This document shows, piece by piece, positions 30,548-42,976 of a DNA stretch of 64,000 nt; positions within the stretch are counted from its first letter, which is position 1, and each line of letters opens with the position of its first letter. Position numbers and translations under genes: made by a program. Source of the DNA: Ectobius pallidus (Eukaryota; Arthropoda; Insecta; Blattodea; Ectobiidae). The stretch is from the NCBI GenBank assembly GCA_964059195.1, contig CAXKWD010000005.1:43663825-43727824 (forward strand). The letters run 5' to 3'. The notes beneath the pieces were generated by a model. The model saw nothing but the letters and a program-made list of their open reading frames with translations, was not told the origin of the DNA and made no database searches.

Positions 30548-32361
30548 ATTGTTTTGTACGGCCGGACTTGCAAGAATAAAATACAGACTGACGTTCTCAT
30601 TAGCTCAAAGGCAGTGAGCAACGCAGTTATGAATTTTACAGTACGTGTATTGTTCCATGATATTGTTACCTAATTAATGAAAATTCAGTTTGTTACAAAA
30701 TGCTGGTTTTGTACATCAATATAAATAAATTAGTAAATCTACACGCTAAGTACAAATTACAGGGCATTTTGTGGACATTTATTGTTAATATATTGGAATC
30801 TATATTTCAGCCTCTAATTGAGACATATTCAGTGCTCAATAATTTTATGATTTGTTTTGAACGTTGAGTGTGAAAATGTCTCAAGGGACAGGGAGTAACA
30901 TGACGAGTTCATCCAGAGAGCTATTGCAACAAGCCTCATAATACATAGGAGCATGATAATACTATGGAGATGTCTATATTGCATGGCAACTATAAATTGT
31001 AGGCCTTGTCTCTATGCTATATTTGACACATGGCACATTATATATGCATCGTGATACAAGCTCACTCATGATATTGGTAATGAATGGTAAAACATTGATT
31101 GGGAGGGCATGTGTTATGCATTTAATGTGAGAGCGGATTATGGGACTTGTAAATTATTAATGGATGAACCCTTCCCTCTCCCTCTTTGGAGATGGCCTAA
31201 GCATTCGAATTATGCTAGAGGAGATTTAATGTGACAGTTTTAGTTGCTTTTGTATGATGTACTGGTGAGATTAATAAGTAGGATTTCCAGACTTAGTGTA
31301 GGTGGTTGTTAACAAGCCATACATATAAGCCTATCTCTGTGTTATACTGCTGAACAATAAACAGATGTGTCTTTTGGAAATGTCTCTGCAAAACTGCTTT
31401 TATTAGTACTACAGAATTAAGACTTTTCAGTACGTTCAGATTTTATTACGAGTAAGTACATACAGGGACAGTATGACAGATTTCAACATTTTAATATTGG
31501 TATTTATATAAGAAGATGCAACTTGACAAGAATTTTTAACAGCAGCCATTAAGAGTGTTGTTACAGGTAGCTTTTAATTTTTTTTTATTTTCCAAGGCAA
31601 GACAACACCATTTTCTGATAAAATATAACTGTATATCTGTAAACATATAGGCCTATAGTTAAAAACTCCAAACCTATTGTTGTATCTTCATATTTATATT
31701 TTTCACTCTCTGCAGATGCTATACGATTATTTTCGTATTTACTTATCTAGTGAAGCTACATTACTTAAAACATTTTGGCATTGTCCTCACAATTTTGTTT
31801 GAATTATTTGGCCTAAACAATAATACAGATACGGGGAAGAAGACTGCAAAAAGCAAGCTTTTTAACACGATATTATCTCTTACAAACACATAAATGGTAT
31901 GCATATATACAAATATGTGTATAGGATATGTAGCCTATATATATATATATCCTTTATTTTTTCTTATTTATTACAGGATAGCCTAGTCCTCATACGTAGA
32001 GGTTTTCCTGAGAACATAAAATCCAGTGTTTGGGTATTATATGGTATGTATAAGCCTACTCAATTTTGACTTTCCATTTCTCTTCTCCATCGAATCCTTT
32101 TTTCCGCATCTTCTGGTGCTCGGAAACCTTTTCAATTGAGCAGTACATTGTCTATCCATGTAAAGTCGAGGCAGAGAGAATAGGCGGGTCTCTCAAAACA
32201 ACTTTATCCACCGAACATCCTTCTTTCCTTTCTTCTTAAAAGAACTTATGCTCACTCCCACACAATAGCTTATAGAAGCGCTTTAATACACCATTAATGT
32301 TATTAAATAGTAACATTATTTTCAAATTAACAGAATATTTCAAAACATAAATTTGATTGTT
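30548..32361. other. gene-free AT-rich stretch
   Basis: No gene is supported. (AT)n lies at 31936-31951. Several TAGGCCTAT motifs, frequent across the whole window, occur here. Confidence 0.5.
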
Positions 32362-32373
32362 AAATTAGTAATA

Positions 32374-32830
32374 GTCCACCGCTGTGGCTCAGGGGATGCG
32401 TCCAATCCTCTCACGCAGCGGGCCCGGGTTCGATTCCTGGTCGGGACAAGTTACCTAGGTGAGGTTTTTTCTGGGGTTTTTCCTCACCTTTGAGACAAAT
32501 GTCGGGTAACTTTAGGCCCTTGTGTCCCCAGATATCATCTGGCCGTCATTATCATCTTCATCCCATCCTCGCCTTGTTTGGAGTGAGTGTGTGTGTGAAT
32601 GGTGTGTCTCGTCCTATGTGTTCGTGTTGTCTCGGAGGTGGCCCCGGCATTGGGCTGATCACTCATCCGGGGAGGCCCTCCATGTCCTTGTCTGGTCAAA
32701 AAAGTATGTATGTGATCCAAAGATAATCCCTCTCCCGACAGGTCGCGGCCCTGAAAGGCCCGGGCGGCTTGGGTCGCTTAAATCCTAAAAGGGAGAGGTG
32801 AAACTACGATAAAGAACGAAAGAAAGAAAG
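32374..32830 (+). mobile_element. SINE S1, full-length, with 12-bp duplication
   Basis: Exact direct repeats AAATTAGTAATA lie at 32362-32373 and 32831-32842. The head has box A TGGCTCAGGGGA (32385-32396) and box B GGTTCGATTCC (32427-32437). The body is GC-rich and the tail is (GAAA)n. This is a recent tRNA-derived SINE of 457 bp. Box A/B quality suggests it could still be read by RNA polymerase III. The open frames inside it are not genes. Confidence 0.93.
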
Positions 32831-32842
32831 AAATTAGTAATA

Positions 32843-33213
32843 TCTTAATTACTTTAAAATAATTACTAATCAACTTCTATACTTCCTATACTTCCTTTTT
32901 CATATTTTCATAAATTTACTCAACATGTCGGTCATGCGCAACATTCAATAAACATAAGAATTCATCAATTTATTTCCACATGTTGTTTGAAATGCAAAAA
33001 TTAAAACAAAGCAGACAGTTTGTAGTAATAATAGGCCTACTCTTTGTTAATAAACTGTCAGTTGTCTAATACATAGGCCTACCTTATTACATGGTATATT
33101 GTAAATTGTATTGGTTCATTATGTCCGCTTGTAACAGATACATAATTTCATAATTCCTCGTCATTGTTACTGTCCGCGTCAGAACTATTTCTACTGTGCA
33201 ACTATCTAAATTT
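32843..33213. other. gene-free spacer
   Basis: AT-rich sequence with no features. Confidence 0.4.
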
Positions 33214-33221
33214 ATCAGGAC

Positions 33222-33684
33222 TAGGGGCGGATTTCTATGACCTAAAAAATAGGATATATGCATGCATTTATGACCTAAAAAACATTAAAATATGACCAAT
33301 AAAATAAAATATGACTTTACCACTTACACAATGTGTATATTTTTTTAAGTTTCATTACAATTCATTTTATTAAAATATAATGTTAATTATTTAAAATATT
33401 TGTAAATTCTCAAAAAGTATTATTATAATGCAAAATTTACGAAAAATGATATGAAACTTCAAAACTTCTTTAATGTGCATACAAATATGCCAAAAATATG
33501 ACCTAAATATGCATATTCATATTTAATATGCTACAATAGTTGAAAATTTCCTAAATATGCAGTTATATGCACAATAAAAGTCGTTCCATTTTCACCAGGA
33601 GGCTTGGAATCGGGTTTAAATTAGTCGGAAACCTGAAATAATGCAAAGGGGAAACATATGACATGTCATAGAAATCCGCCCCTA
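33222..33684. mobile_element. hAT-like MITE, 463 bp
   Basis: The ends TAGGGGCGGATTTCTATGAC and GTCATAGAAATCCGCCCCTA are perfect 20-bp inverted repeats. Flanks ATCAGGAC (33214-33221) and ATCATGAC (33685-33692) match at 7 of 8 bases, fitting a hAT duplication with one later mutation. The interior repeats ATGACCTAAA/ATATGC motifs similar to those in the 29.8 kb and 38.5 kb elements. Confidence 0.88.
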
Positions 33685-34014
33685 ATCATGACTCTTTCAA
33701 TAATGTCATCTCTGCCTATCTCCTTTGTGAAATCTTTTTGTTTACAGTAACACACGTATAGACCGACTTGAAGACGTACACTGTAGAAACCGCAGGCCGG
33801 CAATCTGGGTTTAGGCGCTCATCAGCCATTTTGGCTCACTATAAGACTATCAGTAAACTACACGTAATTCAATAAGAAACTGTTAGGCTACGAGGACTTA
33901 GATTAAAGTCTATTTTGACAATTTTCTATTGAAAATTTTGCATACACTGGTGAAACATACTGAAACCACAATGAAAAACATGCCCTCTTACTACTATTCT
34001 TAAGTACTTACTTA

Positions 34015-34345
34015 CTCAGTGACAATAGACAATTCTTAAGCAAGCTAAAGGAATATTATCTGTTTTATGAAATTGAAGGTTCATTGCCGCGCTTACCTGA
34101 GCCCGCCATTCAATCCTATTCTGTGTTAACTCCGTCCAACCATCCCCCGCAAATCCTACTTATCTTAAATCTATCCTAATATTGTCCTCCCACCTGCATC
34201 TAGGTCTTCCAAGTGGTATTTTTCCTTGAGGTCTCCCAGTCTATTTCTTTTAGATATGTCCCTCTTTCCCCCATGCGCGCAACATGTCCAGCCCAATTAA
34301 TCCTCCGTGATTTAATTACCCTACTACATCCGTGGACGTAGCTCG
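34015..34345 (-). pseudogene. LINE 3'-terminal coding tail, minus copy
   Basis: The minus strand reads SRRINWAGHVARMGE, then GKIPLGRPRCRWEDNIRIDL and DGWTELTQNRIEWRAQV. RR..WAGHVARMGE ... GKRPLGRPRRRWEDNIK.DL ... A.DR.RWR is the very common C-terminal tail of RTE/CR1-type LINE polyproteins in insects. It contains internal frame breaks. Only the last 80-90 codons survive. Confidence 0.85.
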
Positions 34346-34417
34346 TCATTATGTAGTTTTTTCAAGTCCCCATTTTCATCTCTCTTAATCCCAAATATTT
34401 TCACACGCACCCTGTTT

Positions 34418-34552
34418 TCGATGGTTGGAAGGAGTTAGCACAGAAAGGGGTTGAATGGCGGGCTCAGGTAAGGGTAGAAAAGAACCTTCGGGTTCCATAA
34501 ATAGGTAATATTCCTTTAGTTTGCCGAGGAATTGTCTATTGTCATATGCCAT
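34418..34552 (+). pseudogene. LINE 3'-terminal tail, plus copy (inverted relative to 34015)
   Basis: The plus strand reads DGWKELAQKGVEWRAQV, then KNLRVP and a stop at 34492. The following ATAGGTAATATTCCTTTAG to TTGTCTATTGTC also matches the minus copy in inverted orientation. The two copies therefore form a short tail-outward inverted pair. Confidence 0.8.
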
Positions 34553-34734
34553 TGCCATATTTATACATAAAAATTAGCTGATTGTGTAGATCAGCTGCGA
34601 CTTACTCGTACATAGTTGTGGTCATTACCAATAAAAAAATAATGTAGAAGATAAATATAATATCCTGTTTTTTTTAAGAGGAAAGAGGACGGGAAACAGA
34701 GTGCAACAAGAACAACGCAGATAAGATGAGATAA
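34553..34734. other. spacer
   Basis: Short AT-rich sequence, no features. Confidence 0.3.
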
Positions 34735-35575
34735 GATAATTATTTATTGTCGAACATGAATATACATGTATGACATTGTCAATATAAACAAACACACTCC
34801 TTTCTGCTGTCAAACAAAAAAGTTACACAAGCTTAACAAAGTTAAAATACTCATCCAGGTCATAAAAAACAACTCAGGATTAAAAGATTCTTAACATAAG
34901 ATTTAAAAGATATAAAATCTAGATTTCTTGTTGACCTAGGTAGTGCGTTATACAATTTCACAGACAATAATGTAATAATTACACCTCTCTGTTCTAATCA
35001 AATCACAGTGCCTGGTGTTATACTCATGAAAGTCAGCAGCAAATTCAATGGAGTTTAAGTCCTTCTTAACATATAAAAACATTGTAAAATCTAGATACAA
35101 GGTAAAGACAAAATTCTATTTGAAATAAAAAGAGGTTTACAGTGTGTCTTAAAATGAGTTCTACTTATAATACGCAATTCTTTCTTTTGAAGTTTGAAAA
35201 GATTACAAGCTGAGCTAGGGTTGCCCCATAATAAATGGTTCCAAAAGAAGGGTGGCGATGTATAAATGCAAAATAAATTATCGTTAGAACTCTCTGATCT
35301 ACTATCATTTGTAAGCTACGTAACATAAAAATACCTTTGGCTATCTTGTTTGAGATCATATCTGTGTGTAGACTCCAACCCAACCCAGACTCGATTATAA
35401 CACCTAAAAATCTTACATTGTCGTGAAAATTATAATTATTTCCGTTAAAAGTGAATTTAAGATCTAAAACTTTATTTTCATTCACTCGTAAGAAATTAGC
35501 AGAACACCAGTCTTTTATAATGGTATCGCTCATATTCAGCAGTCGCAAACTGGTTTCATAGGGTATTATGGACAA
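34735..35575 (-). pseudogene. 5'-truncated LINE (Jockey/CR1-like) reverse transcriptase C-terminus
   Basis: From 35575 down, 136 residues are open: IIKDWCSANFLRVNENK, then FLGVIIESGLGWSLHTDMIS, KIAKGIFMLRSL and IYFAFIHRHPSFG. The order W...N.L.VN..K, FLG..I...L.W..H, K......LR.L and YFA.I...L.YG is the post-catalytic thumb region of Jockey/CR1-type reverse transcriptases. The sequence below 35165 continues the tail with stops (VKLYNALPRSTRNL is recognisable) and ends near TTATCTTATCTCATCTTATC. The catalytic YxDD part is absent, so this is a dead, 5'-truncated copy. Confidence 0.8.
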
Positions 35576-36019
35576 AAAAAAACCTCCACTGTTTTTTCTT
35601 ATTTAAATTATTTTCAGTTCATCGAAACATATTTTAAATTTGATTTGTAACTACCTTGCAATACAAGTGTCTAACGTTGGCTCCCGGACCGCCTTGTTAC
35701 TATACTATAACAGTCGATTAGCGTGGCTTCACTGCCACCAATAGTACAGCATACACCATTGCCGATCTATCTCTATATGTCTGTGGTGGAAACAAAGCTA
35801 TAACCAAATTTGACAAAAACTGATATTTGTACAGTGCGGTGGCAAGTTCAGGTACATGGACAATAAACCATTAGGAAAACATTAGAGTGGGAAACCCGTC
35901 TGCACAACGAGAAAACCGCCTGTTCTTTCGGCCCCTATTGTAGTCAATGAACAATTAGGTAAACAGTGGAGATGGGAAACCCGTCTGCTCAACCAGAAAA
36001 CCGCCTGTTCTGTCTGCCT
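35576..36019. other. gene-free stretch with one direct repeat
   Basis: GTGGGAAACCCGTCTGCACAACGAGAAAACCGCCTGTTCT (35887 on) is nearly repeated at 35970, about 83 bp apart. No coding region. Confidence 0.5.
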
Positions 36020-36490
36020 CTATTGCAGTCAATGGTCCTCCTCCTCTGCGTCGCCCCTCTATTTCCCATTCTTGTGTAACCTTTGGGATCCGTAACTTCC
36101 TGTTCTTCTGACATGTCCATAGATCCCTTTGCTCAATGATATTGCCTGCTGTGCGTTCTGTTTCCGTATTGTCTCTCCTCGTAATTTTCTAGATGAACTT
36201 CTCCAGAAGTCCTTCACTACTGGAGGTAATTTTTCCACATGTCTCCTATTCATATTCCACATTTCTGCTCCATACAGCATAATGCTTTGCAGTAATGAGT
36301 TACTTGTTAAAGATATTTCGGCACCACAAGATCGAATTGAGCATACCTATTATCTTCTTTCCTTCAATTATTATTTTTCTTTTTTCTATGTTTGAGGTAC
36401 CATTCCTTTCTAGTATTGAATTGAGATAACGGAAGGCATCCATTTTCTGGATTTTCTTTCTATCTAGGTATAGATCATCTATGTCATTTG
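36020..36490 (-). pseudogene. LINE reverse transcriptase tail fragment
   Basis: Starting near 36475 the minus strand reads KIQKMDAFRYLNSILERNG, then EGKKIIGMLNSILW and, after a frame change, MLYGAEMWNMNRRHVEKL and DFWRSSSRK. The string F.YLGS.....G ... KI......L...LW ... ML.YG.E.W...RR.E..L...EM.F.RR is the post-catalytic part of insect LINEs. It is broken by frameshifts and short. Confidence 0.8.
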
Positions 36491-37570
36491 TAAAATATTC
36501 TGTGTGTTTATATATATATAATTTCAGTTGTTGGCGTTATAATACAAAAATAGTTTGCTCAAAAATTATAATCACATTAATAATGTACTAAACTGAAAAT
36601 ATTCAACTGAAGGAATTGAAATTAGTAATGAATAAAACCACTACTAATAGGCTTATTTAAAAATTTAACGATTGGCATTAGTAATAACTCGTACAACCAA
36701 AATTCATATTCATTATTTCAGCGAACCTTTCCTTTTCACTCTCTGGAACCTTTTTAGAGCATACTTTACTATTGGGACCTGCCTTTGTAGTCTCCATTTT
36801 AATACTGGGAATTTAATGCACTTGTTCTGCACTGTTCTGCGGAGAACTCGTCTACTTCTTTAGCAAAAATCGCTTACTACTTTAGTTACAACTAAAGAAG
36901 TAACTATAAATTGAGCTCTCCAACACTTAGTAAAACTGTACGTTACTAAAACAGTAGCTTACTAAAGTAGTTAGAACGAAATAAGTAAGATTTACTAAAA
37001 CAGTAAATGATATCAGTTTGGTGCACGCCACCCTAAGGCCAGCTGCTCTTTGTCAGTAGAACATCTAATTTCTTGAGAGATTCGGATTGCTTCGTTTTGC
37101 ACACGTGCAGCTAGAAAAGCTGGAAAAGAATAATGAGAGAAGTGGCAATAACAATACAACAATAGCCTCCAACTTTAGTCGAGGTGCGGCACCGGCCAGT
37201 TAAAGCTTGTAATAAATAAAGAGACTGGGGATTATTTGACAATGGCTATATAACATTCCGCCATTCGTTTAGCAGCATGTAGGCCCATACAAAATGTTCT
37301 ATGAGAAAACAAAAAGCTCCATGTCTATACAAATTGAAAATTCTGCACTAGATTGCTGAAAAAAAATATAGTCGTACGTATGGCAACACTGACGGAAGAA
37401 AAGAAGTTTCGTCGCTGAGAAGTCCTAGCACGATGCAGGTGAACTGCGGTGGTGCACGTTTGGTACGCCTTTTATAACAGCCTGGTGTGATAAGATTGTA
37501 GATTCACAACCCTGAGACTAGATTAATGAGGATGATGGTGTTAACGTCTGTTTACAAAAGGCCTTAGCCT
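36491..37570. other. gene-free stretch with TTACTAAAACAGTAA motifs
   Basis: At 36855-37010, variants of TTACTAAA.CAGTAA and ACTAAAGAAGTAACT recur in both orientations, suggesting a small decayed inverted-repeat element. No ends could be fixed and no gene is supported. Confidence 0.45.
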
Positions 37571-37587
37571 AGTGGGGAAATTTCATC

Positions 37588-37740
37588 TCAATAGTAATAG
37601 TAATAGTAACAATAATAATAATACTAATAGTAATAGTAAAACTAATATAAATAACAATAACAATAACAGTACTAATAGTAGTAGTATTAACAATAACAAT
37701 ACTAGGTCTACTAATAGTAATAATAATATCAATGCACATA
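37588..37740 (+). repeat. degenerate (AAT/AGT/AAC) triplet tract
   Basis: About 150 bp of AAT, AGT and AAC triplets gives a Ser/Asn-only frame on one strand and a Leu-only frame on the other. This is a microsatellite, not a protein. Confidence 0.9.
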
Positions 37741-38206
37741 ATGTTTCATCTGGTGTTTCCGAATAGATCGCATTCAATTGTGAAATAGTATTGAAGGTGG
37801 TCTTGCTTGGTCGCCTAGTAAACTGGGTAAGAAATGCATTGCTGAAAGAGTGAGGAGAAAAAGAAGAAAAACTGTTGAGTGAATTAGCAGACGCCTCAGT
37901 TTTTTATTTTTCATAAATGGCATTTAATCTAGAAGACCGGAATTCTGTCACGGTCCCACCAAGCTTGTAATAAAATAAATAATAAAAGCAATTGAAACAG
38001 AGGATCCAGTTCTCAAGCATTACTCATACTAAACCTAACTCTAGAAGTTGCTATGAAGTAGCCTACTTCTGTAATCTATGATTGTGAATCGCAACACATG
38101 CCAATATTATGTGTACTTCATCACGTTTGACTAACGAAAAGTTCCATCATCTTTTACGAGATACTAAACAAACTATCTGCAGTCAAGGGAAACTTTCGTG
38201 AACATA
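37741..38206. other. gene-free spacer
   Basis: No features supported. Confidence 0.4.
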
Positions 38207-38214
38207 ATATGAAA

Positions 38215-38471
38215 CATAGGCGTAACCAGGCCGACCATATGGGGGGGGGGGTTATAACATCCGGGGGGTGTGGGGGGTATGGAATACCCCCCAGGGAGAG
38301 GGGCGCTCGGGGGTTCTCCCCCGGAAAATTTAAAAAATTAAGATGCACAATAACGAGTTTTAAGCTTCCCATGCTTTATACAAGCAGACTTTAAAAAATT
38401 GTACAATTTTCCTTTTTTTAATCAATGGGGGGGGGTTCAAACCCCCAAAACCCCCCCTCGTTACGCCTCTG
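38215..38471. mobile_element. hAT MITE, 257 bp
   Basis: CATAGGCGTAAC and GTTACGCCTCTG form the ends, flanked by an exact 8-bp ATATGAAA (38207-38214, 38472-38479). The interior has long G runs on the left and C/G runs on the right. It sits 20 bp from the next hAT remnant. Confidence 0.92.
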
Positions 38472-38490
38472 ATATGAAATGTTATCAGTA

Positions 38491-39494
38491 AAGCCCGCAT
38501 TTTCATGCACTATCAAACTTAAAAATATGCATGCATTCATGCACTATCATATCTCCAAATATGCACAATGAAGGGCGAAACATGCACTATCAAAAATCCG
38601 CACTGTACTGCAATATATTTCAATTTCTCTTAAAACAATATACAACAACGAGGTTTTCCAAATTATCCACACTTAAACTCGTGTGTTTATCAGTTAGGAC
38701 ATTCTTGAACGCAGAAAAGGATCTTTCTACTTCACAAGAAGTAACAGGTGCATAGGCCTACTTAAGGGAAGAAATTTGACTGAGGGTGAGATCGAATTCT
38801 ATGTATTTTACATTTTCTCCACATAATACGTCTTTCACGTTTTCAGAAGTTTTCGATCAGGGTTTGAACTAAGTACCTTTTTAAGTTTTTCCCTGACTAT
38901 CACACCCGTTTCTCCACAACACGATTCTAAAGTATTCAAAGTCTTCAACAATGGCTAGTGATTGACAAATTCAAGCAGTGAACATTCTGTTTAGCAGTTT
39001 TCTTTCAATGGAAGGTGGTGGGGGTCGGCGAGTCGGCATTTTCTTTTGTAGCCTTGTGTATTATATTACTGTTTATTTAGGGTAAACAGTAGTTTGCACT
39101 CTCAAATTCATGCAGGTGGCAGACCCTGTTGCCAAGTCAATCAAAGAACAATGGTAATACAATACTACATTTTTACGTTTCTTTGAAAAGCCGAGATTTT
39201 AGGGAGGCACATTCATAATATGCACAGTTATGCACAGTAACTTGATATTATGCACTAAAACCAGAAAATGAGGGTTTATATGCATTAAAAACGTCTGAAT
39301 ATGCTACATTAAGCCCAAAAAATCCAAAACATGCATTTTGCATGAATTTTGTCATAAAAAGGCCGAAATATGCAAACATGCACGGAAAAAATATGTTTAT
39401 TTGGAATCCATAAGGCATGTAATGTGTAACTACAAAGTTTGAGAAGTGTAACCAAAGTATATAAAAACATGCATTTGCATGGAAATCCGGGCTA
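38491..39494 (-). mobile_element. decayed hAT element, about 1.0 kb
   Basis: Ends AAGCCCGCATTTTCATGCA and TGCATGGAAATCCGGGCTA are inverted repeats with four mismatches. Subterminal DNA is packed with ATGCAC/ATATGC motifs. No clear 8-bp duplication remains. Inside are a transposase C-terminus on the minus strand (38606-38955) and a segment at about 39085-39190 shared, inverted, with the hAT at 29776-30539. Confidence 0.75.
38606..38955 (-). pseudogene. hAT transposase C-terminus (SCEVERSFS type)
   Basis: The minus strand reads KYIEFDLTLSQIS near the start and then, after a short interruption, APVTSCEVERSFSAFKNVLT and SVDNLENLVVVYC. (Y)APVTSCxVERSFSxYKxxLxDxRxxxxxxNLxxxLVVYC is the hAT dimerisation block of a large arthropod transposase group. 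Upstream sequence has stops. Only the last 100 or so codons are left. Confidence 0.85.
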
Positions 39495-40784
39495 GTCAGT
39501 CAGTATTGAGGCTAAATCAAATGTAATTTGTACACACGCTGTAGGCATGTATAAAACGTAAATCGAAAATATGTTCAACCTAAACGTACGTACACAGTTG
39601 TACACGTATCGTGGAGCTGTCCAAGTGAACACAGAATTTTCCAATTGATGAGCTACTACAAACTTTCCTGTTTCTACAGATACGCTATGTGCTGAACACT
39701 CGAAACTTTAATGCCAGGTTAAGCAGCGCAATAAATAACAAATGAGGTGAAAGGTCGTATCCATGGAAACATCAAGAGCAATTTTAAATGTTTTATCAAA
39801 CTCATTTTAGACTAAAAAAAAAGCCCTGGCTTATCTGTTTAAACATTAACGATATTGGAAATTCGAAGAATTCATCGATTCAGAACTTCTAGGTATTAAA
39901 ACAGGGGTATGGGATAAAGTGTAGTCTAAATGTCTTTACTGTTTCCATTATTCGTGAACGTAGTAGTAGAAGTATCATTAAAATTAAAATGTTATCACAA
40001 AATTCACAAAACGTATAAAAACTACGAAACCAATTTATCACGGTTTTGATATATGAAGACGCATAATTTTGTTGCCACATTTTTAAAGTAGGGCTAGGTC
40101 TAAATATAATATGGAAACAAGTCTGAGGTATAGCTATAATTCTGGTTCAATATTGTATAACAGCTTCATTAAACATAACCCAAAATTGTCATCACTAAAT
40201 AATAAATTATTTGAAAGAAAGGATATGAAATGGTTAAAAATTTATAAGATACTCCATCAAATTGTCAAACAAAATGATAAAATAGGATTTTGAAAAGTTT
40301 GAAAATAAAACAAGTTTTTTGTAACAAACTTTTAAATATGTTATTACTTATTACTAAATACCGGCCATAAGTAATAGCTTATTCGGAAGTGCACCAGGCA
40401 AACTGGTAACCTTTAAATGCGAAATAAAATATAGATTCTGAAATTCTGAAAAAAAAAAATATATATTTCAAATAGTGGCAGGAGTACCATTATGCCTGTT
40501 GCTCACGGTAAAATATTTTCGTTAAATTTATTGTACAACTAATTTAACCAAACATGTCAAATGTACCTCTTGCTAGCGGCCAATTGAGTCATCAAAAGAT
40601 TGTCCCTCTGTGGTGTAAATTTCGCAACATCGTAGTATTACCCTGCCACCTAGTGGTAGACTCTTGTACACTAAATACTGAGCCACTCATACTCTGCTGG
40701 TAATGGTAGTTTGTTGTATTGTTTGTTTTAAAATACAGCAATTTTTTGTTAGATTGTTTAACATGTATCTTAAAAATAGAGAAA
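39495..40784. other. gene-free stretch
   Basis: An A10 then (AT)n run lies near 40448-40466. The open frame at 40111-40293 has no recognisable domain and AT-driven composition, so it is not called. Confidence 0.5.
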
Positions 40785-40969
40785 AATTCCAGTTATCCAG
40801 ATTAATTGGTATGGGACAAGATCGGCTGTTTTGTTAACAAACTGTCGAGTTTTTTGGCTAAAAGTTTTGCTTTTTCGCAAATAATCGGCCCTGGAAGAGG
40901 GGTCCTAATGATCGCTGCTGCCAAAACCACTTGAAAACGGCCTCTCCGATAATTGGAGTTCTACTGTAG
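40785..40969. mobile_element. Tigger/pogo-like MITE remnant
   Basis: The left part reads AATTCCAGTTATCCAGATTAATTGG and the right part ends CCGATAATTGGAGTTCTACTGTAG. Reverse-complemented, the right end is CTACAGTAGAACTCCAATTATCGG. CAGTAGAACTCC(A)NTTATCCGGATTAATTGG is the usual pogo/Tigger terminus. The left CAGTAG is eroded and no transposase is present. Confidence 0.5.
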
Positions 40970-41386
40970 TGCTAAATTCATCATTGCGGAATCAATTTTT
41001 TGTTCACTAATTCGAGGAAGAGAAATGTATCTCAAAGAAGTTTAGCAATTTGCGAGTTTATTTCAGGACATACATTTATGCAGTAATATCATTTAAGTTG
41101 AAATGGATCTCAAAGAAGTTGAGGAGTTTGTTAATTTACGGTATAAAAAAAAAATTGTAATTTACGTTCACGTAGAAGCATAATGCTGAAATTAAATCAC
41201 AGGTACAGTATGTTATAGCATTCGATTCATATAGGTGTGTTTCCTGTTGGATATAGGCCTAAAGGTAAGAATTCCGTAAATTGTTTTTAATACAGAGTCT
41301 TATTTTGCTTTTCTTTTACGCAGCAAAGCACACGCAGAATGCATTGAAGCCTGAAATAATTATATAATAATAATAGTGTATAAAAG

Positions 41387-41425
<39 letters not shown>

Positions 41426-42976
41426 TACTGTATGTTAATCTACTCTAGATCGTATGTAACAGACAGACCTAAATGGGACCACAGGTATAATAGATTTTAC
41501 AAAACTACGATGGGACTTCAGAAATGAATGTGAAATATGAAATAGTACACTCACTATGCATCGTTTGTAAAAATTCCGGCTGTAAGCCCTGCCTTTTCCT
41601 GAGGTCAAGACAACTGAATATTCACTCCCCAATACGGTGTCATAATCGAGATCAAAACGTGAAGTGAGAAAATTATATTTTCAATGCTCAGGGCAAGGAG
41701 CACCTACATGAGTGCATACAGAACAATGTAGGGCCTACGTGTTTTTTGGAGAAAGGGAAGGTTGAATATGAAAAAGTTTGGATGGATTTACTGGTAACAT
41801 CATATTAACATTAATTCAAATTAATAAGAATTTACAGAATATAACTTATTTGCAATTTACTGTAATGACTTGCAGAATTATCAGCTCAGTGATATAATTT
41901 CAAGGAATTCCTTTTAAAAATCTTTCAGGAAGTTAAAATTGGAAAACACATTTTGTCCCCAATATATAAGAACAAAGGGGACACATGGAGAACTTCATTA
42001 AAATATAACAGAAGCGGTCAGCGAAATAGTTCTTTCCAAAACATGGAACCCTTCTCTCACTCCATCACCCGAGGCACGGGATGATTTGCGGAATGGTTTC
42101 ACAATGAGTTCCTTCCTAATGAGGGTCGCTTATTGTTCGATAATCCCAGTCAGCGTTTTCAGAAAGTACACATTGCTGTGATGTGGTGCCGATGGTCATT
42201 TTTATTTCTGGATCGAATAAAAAAGATATATCATACACTAACACAGAGGGTGCAACTATTCAACATAATACAAGACAATGGACTGAAGAATCTGCAGAAA
42301 AGAAAGAAAACCTGACAGTGTAATTGTTTCTAGACCTTTAATAGACCTATTGTTCATTAATCCATACATTTCAGCAGCAGGTGTACTGCTTTTTTTTTTG
42401 TGCTCTTCTTTTGTTCTGTTTATCTTTATATGCATATTTATGCTTTCATTTTAATAGTATTATTAATATAGACCGACTAATAAAAGAAATTGAGGTATAC
42501 TAAAGCAGAAAAATGCTATGATAAATTAAACTTGATCATAGGGAATCCATCAACTTGGATAGTAAGAAATAACAGGTCAAACTAATTATGAAGTTGAGTT
42601 ATTTAATCAAAATCTATTAACTTAAATTTGATTTATTCTAACGTGCTTGAATAAGGGTTTGTTAAATATTAAAACATGTCTTTTCATTCTTTCAGATACG
42701 TATACAGAAGAAACTTATGTAACTAGGGCATATCACAGATGTCCGATGAATCTCCTCATAGACTGGTTGGAAGGGAAATGGACAGGAATATGCTTAAACA
42801 GCATAATTATCATAAAAAACAATATACCAGTACTTAGAATAACAGCTTTAATCATTCCTAGAAATACAAATGTACTGTTCATTTGAACAATCATTTGAAA
42901 GATCAGGTATACTTGAAACGCGAAAAACAAGACCTTTGGAATTAGAATGTAGGGCAGTGAACTTGAACAGTCTCTG
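40970..42976. other. gene-free stretch with (AAT)n
   Basis: An (AAT)n microsatellite lies at 41391-41426. The open frames at 41435-41632, 42133-42315 and 42647-42993 are short and AT-driven and match nothing I know. Confidence 0.5.

Noticed and set aside
32490..32788. Open frames on both strands within 32.4-32.8 kb
   Set aside because: Entirely inside the S1 SINE, which has box A, box B, a (GAAA)n tail and a 12-bp duplication.
37572..37777. Asn/Ser-only and Leu-only frames
   Set aside because: Direct translation of a triplet microsatellite on the two strands.
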